Assembly (NCBI RefSeq): GCF_037026685.1
Contig: NZ_JBANET010000018.1
Coordinates: 25,250 to 89,249, forward strand
Direction of reading: 5' to 3'
Origin: Orrella sp037026685
GTDB lineage: Bacteria; Pseudomonadota; Gammaproteobacteria; Burkholderiales; Burkholderiaceae_B
Length of the DNA stretch: 64,000 nt
Positions 1 to 9,167 of the stretch are shown in pieces (position 1 is the first letter of the stretch; each line of letters opens with the position of its first letter). The position numbers and the translations under genes are program-made. The notes beneath the pieces were generated by a model, which did not search any database, was not told the DNA's origin, and saw only the letters and a program-made list of their open reading frames with translations.

Positions 1-1
1 C

Positions 2-1501
2 ACGGCCAACGCCATGAAGCTGCTGCTGCAGCATCCCCAGGCCTGGCGCGACATCTGCGAGGACGCCAGCCTGATCCCCAACGCCGTCGAGGAATGCCTG
101 CGCCACAACGGCTCGGTGGCCGCGTGGCGGCGCCTGGCCACCCGCGACGTGGTGGTCGGCGGCATCCCGATCCCGGCCGGCTCCAGGCTGCTGATCGTCA
201 CCGCTTCGGCCAACCATGACGAGCGCCACTTCGGCGACGCCGATTTCTTCGACATCCGGCGCGACAACGCGGCCGACCATCTTACTTTCGGCTATGGTGC
301 GCACCAGTGCCTGGGCAAGAACCTGGCGCGCATGGAGATGCAGATATTCCTGGAGGAGTTCAGCCGCCGCCTGCCGCACATGAGGCTGGCCGAGCAACGC
401 TTCACCTACGTGCCCAACACCTCGTTCCGCGGGCCCGAGCACCTGTGGGTGCAGTGGGATCCGGCGCAGAACCCCGAGCGCCGCGACCCTTCGGTTCGCG
501 CGGCGCGCAGCGTGGTGCGCATCGGCGAGCCGGCGCGCCAGGTCGCCACGCGCACCTTGCGCGTGCAGGCGGTGGAGCCGGCCGCCGAAGGCATCGTGCG
601 CGTGCGCCTGGCCGCGCCCGACGGGCGGGCCTTGCCGCGCTGGGCGCCGGGTTCGCACATCGACCTGGAGTGCGGCCAGGGCGAATGCTGGCGCCAGTAT
701 TCATTGTGCGGCGACCCGGCCGACACCCGGTATTTCGAGATCGCCGTGCTGCGCGAGGCCCAGGGCCGCGGCGGCTCGGCCTGGGTGCACGAGCGCCTGA
801 AGCCGGGCGACACGGTGCGCGTGCGCGGCCCGCGCAACCATTTCCGCCTGGACGAGCAGGCCGCAAGGCTGATCCTGGTGGCCGGCGGCATCGGCATCAC
901 GCCGATCAGCGCGATGGCGCGGCGGGCCCGCGAGCTGGGGCGGGACTACACGCTGCACTACAGCGGCAGCGCGCGCCGGCGCATGGCCCTGCTGGACGAG
1001 CTTGCCGCCCTGCATGGCGAGCGCCTGCGGGTATATGCCGGCGACGAGGGCCGGCGCAACGATTTCGCTGCGCTGCTGGCCCGGCCCGACCCGGCCACCC
1101 GGATCCACGCCTGCGGCCCGGCGCGCATGCTCGATGCGCTGGCGGCGCAATGCGCGGCCGCCGGCTGGCCCGAGGACGCCCTGCGCATCGAGCACTTCCA
1201 CACCCAGCTGGCCGCGCTGGATCCCGGCCGCGAGCACGCCTTCACGGTCGAGCTCAAGGACAGCGGCCTGTCGCTGCAAGTGCCGGCCGACCAGACCGTG
1301 CTGGCCACCTTGCGGCGGCACAACATCGACGTGCAGAGCGATTGCGAGGAAGGCCTGTGCGGATCGTGCGAGGTGGCCGTGGCCGAGGGCGAAGTCGACC
1401 ACCGCGACGTGGTACTGACCCGCGCCGAGCGGCAGGCCAACCGCAAGATGATGGTGTGCTGCTCGCGCGCCAAGGGGCGGCGGCTGGTGCTGGAGCTGTA
1501 G
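2..1501 (+). CDS. Self-sufficient cytochrome P450-reductase fusion (CYP116B type), 5' end cut
   Basis: The frame is open from the first bases, so the N-terminal half of the P450 lies outside the window. Visible P450 parts are the ExxR pair (codons 92-103) and the heme loop FGYGAHQCLG, with the cysteine ligand at codon 308-310. A phthalate-dioxygenase-reductase-like module follows: FMN/NADH domain with GGIGITPISAM and CGPARML, then a C-terminal plant-type 2Fe-2S domain with CEEGLCGSC. This order, heme then FMN/NAD(P)H then ferredoxin, is that of the single-chain CYP116B monooxygenases. The substrate cannot be read. The internal ATG at 14 is not a plausible start because the P450 fold would be truncated. 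Confidence 0.9.
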   Translation, partial: TANAMKLLLQHPQAWRDICEDASLIPNAVEECLRHNGSVAAWRRLATRDVVVGGIPIPAGSRLLIVTASANHDERHFGDADFFDIRRDNAADHLTFGYGAHQCLGKNLARMEMQIFLEEFSRRLPHMRLAEQRFTYVPNTSFRGPEHLWVQWDPAQNPERRDPSVRAARSVVRIGEPARQVATRTLRVQAVEPAAEGIVRVRLAAPDGRALPRWAPGSHIDLECGQGECWRQYSLCGDPADTRYFEIAVLREAQGRGGSAWVHERLKPGDTVRVRGPRNHFRLDEQAARLILVAGGIGITPISAMARRARELGRDYTLHYSGSARRRMALLDELAALHGERLRVYAGDEGRRNDFAALLARPDPATRIHACGPARMLDALAAQCAAAGWPEDALRIEHFHTQLAALDPGREHAFTVELKDSGLSLQVPADQTVLATLRRHNIDVQSDCEEGLCGSCEVAVAEGEVDHRDVVLTRAERQANRKMMVCCSRAKGRRLVLEL

Positions 1502-1510
1502 GGGTCGTTG

Positions 1511-1532
1511 CGCGGCGCGGCGCGCCGCCGCG
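1511..1532. terminator. Hairpin between converging genes
   Basis: Perfect 7-bp arms CGCGGCG (1511-1517) and CGCCGCG (1526-1532) flank an 8-base loop. The right arm ends at the base before the stop codon of the minus-strand GntR gene. No T-run follows, so it may act as a weak bidirectional terminator or an RNA 3'-end stabiliser. Confidence 0.4.
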
Positions 1533-2348
1533 TCACTCCGGCCAATCGACCTGCAGCGACATGGAGTACTTCATCTTGGTGTAGGGGAAGGTGGTGATCG
1601 TGACCAGCATCGGCAGGTCGGCCTCGCCGTAATAGCGGCGCGTGATCACCAGTCCGGCGGTCTTGGCCGCGACCTTCAGGTCGGCCGCCATGTCCTTGCC
1701 GATGGGCGTGGCCGAGAACTCCTGGGTCACTTCGCGGATGCGCTGGCTGTAGCGCTGCTCGATAAGCTGCGACAACGGCATGCGCACCCGGCCGATGTCC
1801 TCGCGGATGGCCGCATAGTCCGGATGCACATAGGCCTCGGCATAGGCGACCGGCCTGCTCTGTCCGCCCAGCAGCTTGATGGCGCGCACGTACAGCCATT
1901 CCTGGCGCGGCGCGCACCCGAGCGTCTCGGCCTGGCGGGCGGTGGCCTTGATGCTGCGCACCTGCTGCAGCCGCAGCGTGGCGTTCTTGATGTAGAGGAA
2001 CAGGTCGGACAGCTGCGAGATGCGCTGCGTATAGCGCGTGGAAGACTTCACCGCCTCGACGCGCGTGCCCACGCCGGGGCGGCGCGACACCATGCCGGTC
2101 TCGGTCAGCATGCGGATGGCCTCGCGCACGGTGTGGCGGCTGGCATCGTAGTGGGCGCACAGTTCGTGCTCGGTGGGCAGCAGCGTCATTACCGGATAGC
2201 GGCCGTTGCGTATGGCACGGGCCAAGTCATGATAGATGGCCTTGTAGCGCGGTGTGCGGGCGTCATCGAGCAGCGCGTCGGCGCCCGCGCTCACGGGCGC
2301 GGCGCCGACGGGAAATTCGGCCGCCTCGGACGGCATCGTTCGGGTCAT
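1533..2348 (-). CDS. GntR family regulator, HutC/UTRA subfamily
   Basis: A 271-residue regulator with an N-terminal winged helix (LLPTEHELCAHYDASRHTVREAI) and a C-terminal UTRA ligand-binding domain. The start at 2348 is preceded by AGGAGA six bases upstream. The frame stays open further upstream, but without a comparable ribosome site. It is divergent from the ABC importer operon at 2513 and separated from it by paired palindromes. It is therefore most likely the ligand-responsive repressor of that operon. The ligand is probably the imported amine or opine, or a derivative; that is inference. Confidence 0.88.
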   Translation of the reverse strand: MTRTMPSEAAEFPVGAAPVSAGADALLDDARTPRYKAIYHDLARAIRNGRYPVMTLLPTEHELCAHYDASRHTVREAIRMLTETGMVSRRPGVGTRVEAVKSSTRYTQRISQLSDLFLYIKNATLRLQQVRSIKATARQAETLGCAPRQEWLYVRAIKLLGGQSRPVAYAEAYVHPDYAAIREDIGRVRMPLSQLIEQRYSQRIREVTQEFSATPIGKDMAADLKVAAKTAGLVITRRYYGEADLPMLVTITTFPYTKMKYSMSLQVDWPE

Positions 2349-2412
2349 TCTGTCTCCTGGTGAGGGCCTGCAGGTCCCTGTGTCGTGGTCAGGCATGCGG
2401 GACAACACGGTA

Positions 2413-2442
2413 TTGACAAATTTACCGCAATGCTGCAATTAT
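2413..2442 (+). promoter_or_regulatory. Probable sigma-70 promoter of the ABC/dehydrogenase operon
   Basis: A perfect -35 box TTGACA at 2413-2418 is followed about 18 bases later by an AATTAT-like -10 box (2437-2442). The TTGTCCGGACAA operators begin immediately downstream, over the expected transcription start, as expected for repression. Confidence 0.5.
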
Positions 2443-2482
2443 TTGTCCGGACAAGAATGTCCGGACAAGAAGATCCGAACAA
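2443..2482. promoter_or_regulatory. Array of operator palindromes at 14-bp steps
   Basis: TTGTCCGGACAA (2443-2454) is a perfect 12-bp palindrome. TGTCCGGACA (2458-2467) repeats its core with the centre shifted by 14 bp. A third, degenerate copy keeps only the right half, TCCGAACAA (2474-2482), again with its centre 14 bp on. They lie between the promoter and the first gene, so the divergent GntR protein is the obvious candidate ligand. Confidence 0.7.
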
Positions 2483-2512
2483 ATTGTACGGCCAACACGA
2501 CAGGGGAAACAC

Positions 2513-3544
2513 ATGAGCAAGGTCATTGCAGTGCTCGCGGCGGCTTCGTTGGCAGTGGGCCTGCCGATGGGGGCCAGCGCCCAACAGAAGCTGGTGGTGG
2601 CGGGCTACGGCGGCTCGTTCGAGGACATCATGCGTCGCGACGTCTTCCCGCCCTTCGCCAAGCAGCATGGCGTGGAGTTCGACTACATGGCGGGCAACTC
2701 CACCAACACCGTCGCGCGCCTGCAGGCGCAGCGCAGCAACCAGCAAGTGGACGTGGCCATCATCGACGACGGCCCCATGTACCAGGCCATCGCGCTGGGC
2801 TTTTGCGCGCCCATCCAGAACCTGCCGAAGCAGGACCTGTACGAGACCGCCCTGTACAAGGATGACAAGGCGGTGGCCATCGGCATCGTGGCCACCGGCA
2901 TCATGTACAACAAGAAGGCCTTCGATGAGAAAAAGTGGGAGCCGCCCGCTTCCTGGGACGACCTGAAGGATCCCAGGTACAAGCAGCAGCTGGTGATTCC
3001 GCCGCTCAATAACACCTATGGCCTGCATACGCTGGTGCAGTACGCGCGTGCAGCCGGCGGCGGCGAGACCAACATCGATCCGGGCTTTACGACCATAGAG
3101 AAGGAAGTCGGCCCCAACGTGCTGGTCTACGAGCCCTCGCCCGGCAAGATGACCGAACTGTTCTCCAGCGGGCAGGCTTCCATTGCGGTGTGGGGCAGCG
3201 GACGGGTCAAGGCCTTCGCCGACACGGGGTTCCCGGTGGGCTTCGTCTATCCCAAAGAGGGCGCCTACGCGCTGCTGTCCTCGGTGTGCCCGGTGGCCAA
3301 GGACAAGTCGCATCCGCTGGCCCAGGCCTTCGTCCAATACCTGGTCTCGCCCGAGGTGCAGACCCTGCTGGCTTCCAGTTATGGCTACGGGCCGGTCAAC
3401 AGGAAGGCGCAGGCCCAGGACGACCCCAACGTACCCTTGCCCATCGGCGAGCGCGCCGAGAAGCTCATCGTGATTGACTGGGACACGGTCAACCAGAACC
3501 GCGATGCCTGGAACCGGCGCTGGACGCGCGAGATCGAGCGCTAA
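2513..3544 (+). CDS. ABC importer periplasmic binding protein, polyamine/opine type
   Basis: A 343-residue protein with a Sec signal peptide (cleavage near residue 23, ASAQQK) and the fold of the spermidine/putrescine/opine binding family (SBP_bac_8 class): an early GYGGSFED segment, a MYNKKAF segment, and GSGRVKAF before the C-terminal lobe. It is the first gene of an operon continuing with ATPase, two permeases and an FAD/Fe-S dehydrogenase. The cargo is therefore probably the substrate of that dehydrogenase, a substituted amino acid, opine or polyamine. The exact ligand is not readable. Confidence 0.88.
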   Translation: MSKVIAVLAAASLAVGLPMGASAQQKLVVAGYGGSFEDIMRRDVFPPFAKQHGVEFDYMAGNSTNTVARLQAQRSNQQVDVAIIDDGPMYQAIALGFCAPIQNLPKQDLYETALYKDDKAVAIGIVATGIMYNKKAFDEKKWEPPASWDDLKDPRYKQQLVIPPLNNTYGLHTLVQYARAAGGGETNIDPGFTTIEKEVGPNVLVYEPSPGKMTELFSSGQASIAVWGSGRVKAFADTGFPVGFVYPKEGAYALLSSVCPVAKDKSHPLAQAFVQYLVSPEVQTLLASSYGYGPVNRKAQAQDDPNVPLPIGERAEKLIVIDWDTVNQNRDAWNRRWTREIER

Positions 3545-3566
3545 GGCGCCAGCAAGGGACGACGCC

Positions 3567-4613
<1,047 letters not shown>

Positions 4614-4614
4614 C

Positions 4615-5481
4615 ATGCCCGGCCGCGTCAATCCCTGGCTGCTTAGCGCGCCCGCCCTGCTGGTCTATGCCACCTTCCTCGTGGTGCCCCTGGCGTTGGT
4701 ATTCCTGATCAGCTTTTTCGACTTCGAGTTCTACGGCGGCATCCAGGCGGCTTTCTCCTGGCATAACTACGTCGAGATCTTCACGGACGGCTACTACTAC
4801 GAGGTCTACGCCCGCACCTTTGGCGTGGCGGCCGGCGTGACGCTGGCCTGCCTGGTGCTGGGCACCGCCGAGGCCTATGTGCTCTCGCGCATGGCCAACC
4901 CCTGGAAGAGTCTGTTCCTGATGGTGGTGCTCGGGCCTTTGCTGATTTCCGTGGTGGTACGTACCTTGGGCTGGGCGCTGTTGTTCGGCTCCACCGGCTT
5001 GATCAGCAAGACGCTGCTGGCCCTGGGGCTGGTGTCCTCGCCCGTCAGTCTCATGTACAGCAACCTGGGCGTGGGCATTGCGCTGACGCACGTGCTGGTG
5101 CCCTTCATGGTGATTGCGGTGTGGGCCTCGCTGCAGCGCATCAACCCGTCCACCGAGGCCGCGGCCCTGTCGCTGGGCGCCAGCCAGTTCACCGTGATCC
5201 GGCGCGTCATCGTGCCCCAGGTGATGCCTGGCATCCTGTCTGGCGCCATCATGGTGTTCGCCATGGCCTCCAGCGCCTTCGCCACGCCGGCCATCGTGGG
5301 CGGGCGCCGCCTGAAGACAGTGGCCACCGCCGCCTACGACGAGTTTCTGAACACCTTGAACTGGCCGCTGGGCGCCGCGCTGGCCATGGTGCTGCTGGTG
5401 GCGACGGTGGTGGTCCTGCTGGCGGCCAACCGTCTGGTCGAGCGCCGCTACGGTGCAGTATTCAACCAGGGAGGGCATTGA
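4615..5481 (+). CDS. ABC importer permease, PotB-like
   Basis: A 288-residue membrane protein with about six hydrophobic segments and the EAA loop that contacts the ATPase (EAAALSLGASQFTVIRRVIVPQVMPGI). The start lies one base after the ATPase stop, and the stop overlaps the next start as ATGA, so the importer subunits are translationally coupled. It pairs with the next permease to form the heterodimeric channel. Confidence 0.92.
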   Translation: MPGRVNPWLLSAPALLVYATFLVVPLALVFLISFFDFEFYGGIQAAFSWHNYVEIFTDGYYYEVYARTFGVAAGVTLACLVLGTAEAYVLSRMANPWKSLFLMVVLGPLLISVVVRTLGWALLFGSTGLISKTLLALGLVSSPVSLMYSNLGVGIALTHVLVPFMVIAVWASLQRINPSTEAAALSLGASQFTVIRRVIVPQVMPGILSGAIMVFAMASSAFATPAIVGGRRLKTVATAAYDEFLNTLNWPLGAALAMVLLVATVVVLLAANRLVERRYGAVFNQGGH

Positions 5482-6281
5482 TGACCCTGCGCAACGGTCC
5501 CATCGGGCTGATCTTTCATACGCTGTTCATCGCCTTCATCCTGGCGCCCATCGTGATGGTGTGCGCGGTAGCCTTCACTTCGCAGGGATTTATCTCGCTG
5601 CCCACCGAAGGCCTGTCGTTGCGCTGGTTCCGCGCCATCCTGGACAATCCGCGCTTCATCGACGCCTTCTGGTTCAGCCTGGGGCTGGGCGCCCTGTCGG
5701 CCACGGTGGCCATCGTGCTGGCGGTGCCGGCCTCGCTGGCCGTGGCGCGGGGCCGGTTTCGCGGCCGCGAGGCCCTGCTGGCCTTTTTCATGTCGCCGCT
5801 CATGATCCCGCACGTGGTGCTAGGCCTGGCCTTTCTCAAGTTCTTCACCAGCGCAGGCCTGGTGGGCACCTATTTCGGCCTGGCGGTGGCGCACGTCATC
5901 ATCGTCATGCCCTATGCCCTGCGGCTGGTGCTGGCCTCGGCCACGGGCCTGGACCCGGTCCTGGAGCGCGCCGCGATGTCGCTGGGCGCCTCCGGCTGGA
6001 CGACATTTCGCCGCATCGTGCTGCCGCTGGTGCTGCCGGGCATCGTCAGCGGCTGGGTGATCGCCTTCATCACCAGCTTCGACGAACTGACCATGTCCAT
6101 CTTCATCGCTTCGCCGTCGACCACCACGCTGCCGGTGCGCATCTTCCTGCATATCGAGGACACCATCGACCCGTTGGTGACGGCGGTCTCCGCTGTGCTG
6201 ATCTACGCGACGGCGATCGCCGTCCTGGTCCTGGACCGCTTCATCGGCCTGGAGAAACTGTTCGTGGGGAAGGGCAGGTGA
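5481..6281 (+). CDS. ABC importer permease, PotC-like
   Basis: A 266-residue integral membrane protein with an EAA-type loop (ERAAMSLGASGWTTFRRIVLPLVLPGI) and about six transmembrane segments. Both ends overlap neighbours by ATGA junctions (5481 with the first permease, 6281 with the oxidoreductase). This ties the transport and catabolic genes into one transcript. Confidence 0.92.
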   Translation: MTLRNGPIGLIFHTLFIAFILAPIVMVCAVAFTSQGFISLPTEGLSLRWFRAILDNPRFIDAFWFSLGLGALSATVAIVLAVPASLAVARGRFRGREALLAFFMSPLMIPHVVLGLAFLKFFTSAGLVGTYFGLAVAHVIIVMPYALRLVLASATGLDPVLERAAMSLGASGWTTFRRIVLPLVLPGIVSGWVIAFITSFDELTMSIFIASPSTTTLPVRIFLHIEDTIDPLVTAVSAVLIYATAIAVLVLDRFIGLEKLFVGKGR

Positions 6282-7444
6282 TGGCGAAACAGGCAAAGTT
6301 CCCGCCGGCGGCGGACGCGCAGCCGCCGCACGGCATCTACGACGCGGCCGTGATCGGCGGCGCACTGGTGGGCTCGGCCATCGCCTATGGTCTGCGCCGC
6401 CAACTCGAACGCGTGGCGGTACTGGACGAAGGCGACGTGGCCTACCGCGCCTCGCGGGGCAACTTCGGGCTGGTCTGGGTGCAAAGCAAGGGCATGGGCC
6501 TGCCCCGCTACGGCGGCTGGACGCTGCAATCGGCGCGGTTGTGGCCGCAGCTGGCCGCCGAACTGCTGGACAAGACCGGGGTGGACGTGTGCCTGGAGCA
6601 GCGCGGCGGCCTGCATGCGCTGCTTTCGGAGGAAGAGGCCGAAGCGCGTGTCCGTTTCATGAGCGCCTTGCTGCAACAGCCCGGGATGAGCCGCTACGAA
6701 TGGCGGCTGATCGAGCGCAAGGAGTTGGCCGAGCGGGTCCCGGGCATTGGTCCGCAGGTATATGGCGCCATCTGGAGCCCGGTCGATGGCATTGCCAATC
6801 CCCTGAAGCTGCTGCACGCCCTGCACATCGCCTTCTCGCGCGAAGGGGTGCACTACCTGCCACGCTGTCCGGCCGGGGGCATCCGGCAGGCCGACGGCAT
6901 GTTTCATATCGAGACGCCACGCGGCACGCTGCGCGCGCGCAAGCTGGTGGTGGCGGCGGGACTGGGCAATCGTACGCTGGGCGGGCATATAGGCCTGGAC
7001 GTGCCGGTACGCCCGCAGCGCGGCCGGATCATCGTGCTCGAGCGCACCCGCCGCATGCTGGAACTGCCCTTCAGTACCTTGCGCCAGATGGACGAAGGTT
7101 CGTGGCTGATCGGCGATTCGCAGGAAGAAGCCGGCTTTGCCGACGAGCCGCCAGGACTGCCCGTGCTGGGCACGTTGGCCGAGCGCGCGGTGCGCATTCT
7201 GCCGGCGTTGCGCCAGGTGCGCGTGGTGCGCTCCTGGGCGGCGCTGCGCGTCATGTCGCGCGATGGATTCCCTATCTACGAGCAGTCGCCGTCCTGTCCC
7301 GGCGCCTTCGTCGCCACCTGCCACAGCGGGGTGACGCTGGCGGCCGCCCATGCGCTGGCGCTTGCGCCCATGATCGCGGCCGGTGCGCTGGACGAGGACA
7401 TGGCGCCGTTTTCCACCCGGAGGTTCCATGTTCCAGAGGCTTGA
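6281..7444 (+). CDS. DAO-type FAD oxidoreductase, candidate beta subunit of an opine/amino-acid dehydrogenase
   Basis: A 387-residue FAD-dependent amine/amino-acid oxidase family protein, similar in plan to HcnC/OoxB and DadA. The N-terminal dinucleotide fold reads AVIGGALVGSAIAYGL. The third position of GxGxxG is Ala instead of Gly, but VVAAGLGNR and the C-terminal CHSGVTLAAAHA FAD segment are intact. It is followed by the small ferredoxin-like and large HcnB-like subunits, so an alpha-beta-gamma membrane-associated dehydrogenase is likely. The second DAO gene at 9168 competes for the same role. Expected chemistry is oxidation of a C-N bond. Confidence 0.85.
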   Translation: MAKQAKFPPAADAQPPHGIYDAAVIGGALVGSAIAYGLRRQLERVAVLDEGDVAYRASRGNFGLVWVQSKGMGLPRYGGWTLQSARLWPQLAAELLDKTGVDVCLEQRGGLHALLSEEEAEARVRFMSALLQQPGMSRYEWRLIERKELAERVPGIGPQVYGAIWSPVDGIANPLKLLHALHIAFSREGVHYLPRCPAGGIRQADGMFHIETPRGTLRARKLVVAAGLGNRTLGGHIGLDVPVRPQRGRIIVLERTRRMLELPFSTLRQMDEGSWLIGDSQEEAGFADEPPGLPVLGTLAERAVRILPALRQVRVVRSWAALRVMSRDGFPIYEQSPSCPGAFVATCHSGVTLAAAHALALAPMIAAGALDEDMAPFSTRRFHVPEA

Positions 7445-7736
7445 ACAAGCCGCGGTCCAGGCCGAGCGCGCGCCGGTGCGCGTGACGGTCGATGGCGGCG
7501 AGGTACGCTGCCGCGAAGGCGACAGCGTTGCCGCCGCATTGCTGGCCAGCGGTCATTTCGATTGCCGCGATACCGTTGTCCAAGGCGTGCCGCGAGGCCC
7601 CTTTTGCATGATGGGCGTGTGCTACGACTGCCTGGTCACCATAGACGGCATCGCCAACCGCCAGGCCTGCATGACGCCGGTACACGCGGGCATGCGCATC
7701 GAGCGCCAGCGCGGCGCGCCCGAGGTGCAGCCATGA
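7428..7736 (+). CDS. Small 2Fe-2S subunit, HcnA-like
   Basis: A 102-residue protein of the single-domain ferredoxin family that forms the N-terminal part of sarcosine oxidase alpha or stands alone as HcnA. The iron ligands lie in CMMGVCYDC with a fourth cysteine in RQACMTPV. The start at 7428 follows GGAGG by five bases and overlaps the previous gene by 17 bases. It overlaps the next start by four bases. It probably passes electrons within the dehydrogenase complex. Confidence 0.87.
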   Translation: MFQRLEQAAVQAERAPVRVTVDGGEVRCREGDSVAAALLASGHFDCRDTVVQGVPRGPFCMMGVCYDCLVTIDGIANRQACMTPVHAGMRIERQRGAPEVQP

Positions 7737-9166
7737 TCGCCGGGCAATGTGAATTGCTGGTGGTCGGCGCCGGGCCTGCCGGCATGGCTGCGGCCACGGC
7801 AGCCTGCGACCTGGGCGTGGACACGGTGCTGCTCGATGAGCAGTCGTCCCCCGGCGGGCAGATTTATCGCGGCATCACCGCCACCCCTGTCACGGACAAG
7901 CGCATCCTGGGCGATGACTATTGGCACGGCGCTTCGCTGGTCGAACCGTTGCACGCCAGCGGCGCGCGCTACGAGCCGGGCGCCACCGTCTGGGCCGTCG
8001 CCCGCATGACCGCCGACTCGCCCGGTGACGGTTTCGAGGTTGCGTATTCGGTGGACGGCCAGGCGCGCATGTTGCGCGCCCGCTACCTGTTGCTGGCCAC
8101 CGGCGCGCAAGAGCGGCCTTTTCCCATCGCCGGTTGGACGCTGCCTGGCGTGATGACGGCGGGCGCCGCCCAGATCCTGCTCAAGTCCGCCGGGCTGGTG
8201 CCCACCGGGCGCACGGTGCTGGCCGGCTGCGGACCCCTGCTATACCTGGTGGCTTGGCAGTACCTGAACGCCGGGGCGAAGATCGACGTGCTGCTGGAAA
8301 CCACCGAACCGGGCAGGCTGGCGCGGGCCTTGCCGCACGCGCTGGATTTCTTGCGCTCGCCCTACTTCGCCAAGGGCATGAAGCTGGTGCGCCGCGTCAG
8401 GCAGGCAGTGCCTGTCGTCAAGGGCGTGCGGGATCTGCGGGCATCGGGAGCAGGCCGCCTGGAGACGGTGAGCTATACCGCTGGAGGCGCCACGCGGACG
8501 ATCCCGGCGGATCAGTTGCTGCTGCACCAGGGCGTGGTGCCCAACGTCAACCTCTCGCGCGCCGTGGGGATAGAGCACGAGTGGAACGAGGTCCTGGACT
8601 GCTGGCAACCACGGGTGGACGAGTGGGGCGCCACTTCGGTGCACGGCATTGGCATGGCCGGCGACGGCTCGGGCATCGCCGGCGCGTTGGCCGCCGAGCA
8701 TCGGGGCCGGCTGGCGGCCTTGCATGCCGCCGCGGAACTGGGCCATATCGATACCGCCCGGCGCGACCGCCAGGCCGGCCCGCATCGGCGGGCCCTGGCC
8801 CGCGCCGTGCGGGGCCGGGCCTTTTTCGACACGCTGTACAAGGCTTCCGATGCCAGCCGCCGCCCAACGGGCGACACCATCGTGTGCCGCTGCGAAGAAG
8901 TCACCGCGCAGCAGGTGCGCGAGACAGTGGCCCTGGGCTGTTCGGGGCCCAACCAGATGAAGGCCTTCTTGCGTTGCGGCATGGGACCCTGCCAGGGCCG
9001 GTTCTGCGGCCTGACGGTCAGCGAGCTGATCGCGCAGGAGCGCGGCGTGCCGGTCAGCGAAGTGGGCTACTACCGCTTGCGTTTTCCCACCAAGCCGCTC
9101 ACCTTGGGCGAGCTGGCCGCCTTGCCGCAGACCGAGGCGGCGCGCAGCGCGGTGGTCCGCAAGTGA
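7733..9166 (+). CDS. Large FAD/NAD-fold subunit with C-terminal BFD 2Fe-2S domain, HcnB/OoxA-like
   Basis: A 477-residue pyridine-nucleotide-disulphide-oxidoreductase-type protein. The first FAD motif is VVGAGPAGMAAATAA near the N-terminus. A second Rossmann motif, VLAGCGPLLYLVAW, lies in the middle. The C-terminus carries a BFD-like 2Fe-2S domain with CRCEEV and CGMGPCQGRFCG. This layout is that of the alpha subunit of opine oxidase, cyanide synthase and D-hydroxyproline dehydrogenase. The start overlaps the 2Fe-2S subunit by ATGA, indicating coupled synthesis of the complex. Confidence 0.9.
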   Translation: MIAGQCELLVVGAGPAGMAAATAACDLGVDTVLLDEQSSPGGQIYRGITATPVTDKRILGDDYWHGASLVEPLHASGARYEPGATVWAVARMTADSPGDGFEVAYSVDGQARMLRARYLLLATGAQERPFPIAGWTLPGVMTAGAAQILLKSAGLVPTGRTVLAGCGPLLYLVAWQYLNAGAKIDVLLETTEPGRLARALPHALDFLRSPYFAKGMKLVRRVRQAVPVVKGVRDLRASGAGRLETVSYTAGGATRTIPADQLLLHQGVVPNVNLSRAVGIEHEWNEVLDCWQPRVDEWGATSVHGIGMAGDGSGIAGALAAEHRGRLAALHAAAELGHIDTARRDRQAGPHRRALARAVRGRAFFDTLYKASDASRRPTGDTIVCRCEEVTAQQVRETVALGCSGPNQMKAFLRCGMGPCQGRFCGLTVSELIAQERGVPVSEVGYYRLRFPTKPLTLGELAALPQTEAARSAVVRK

Positions 9167-9167
9167 T

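Noticed and set aside
3474..3566. Longer start for the PotA-like ATPase
   Set aside because: It would overlap the binding-protein gene and add residues before an already complete N-terminus.
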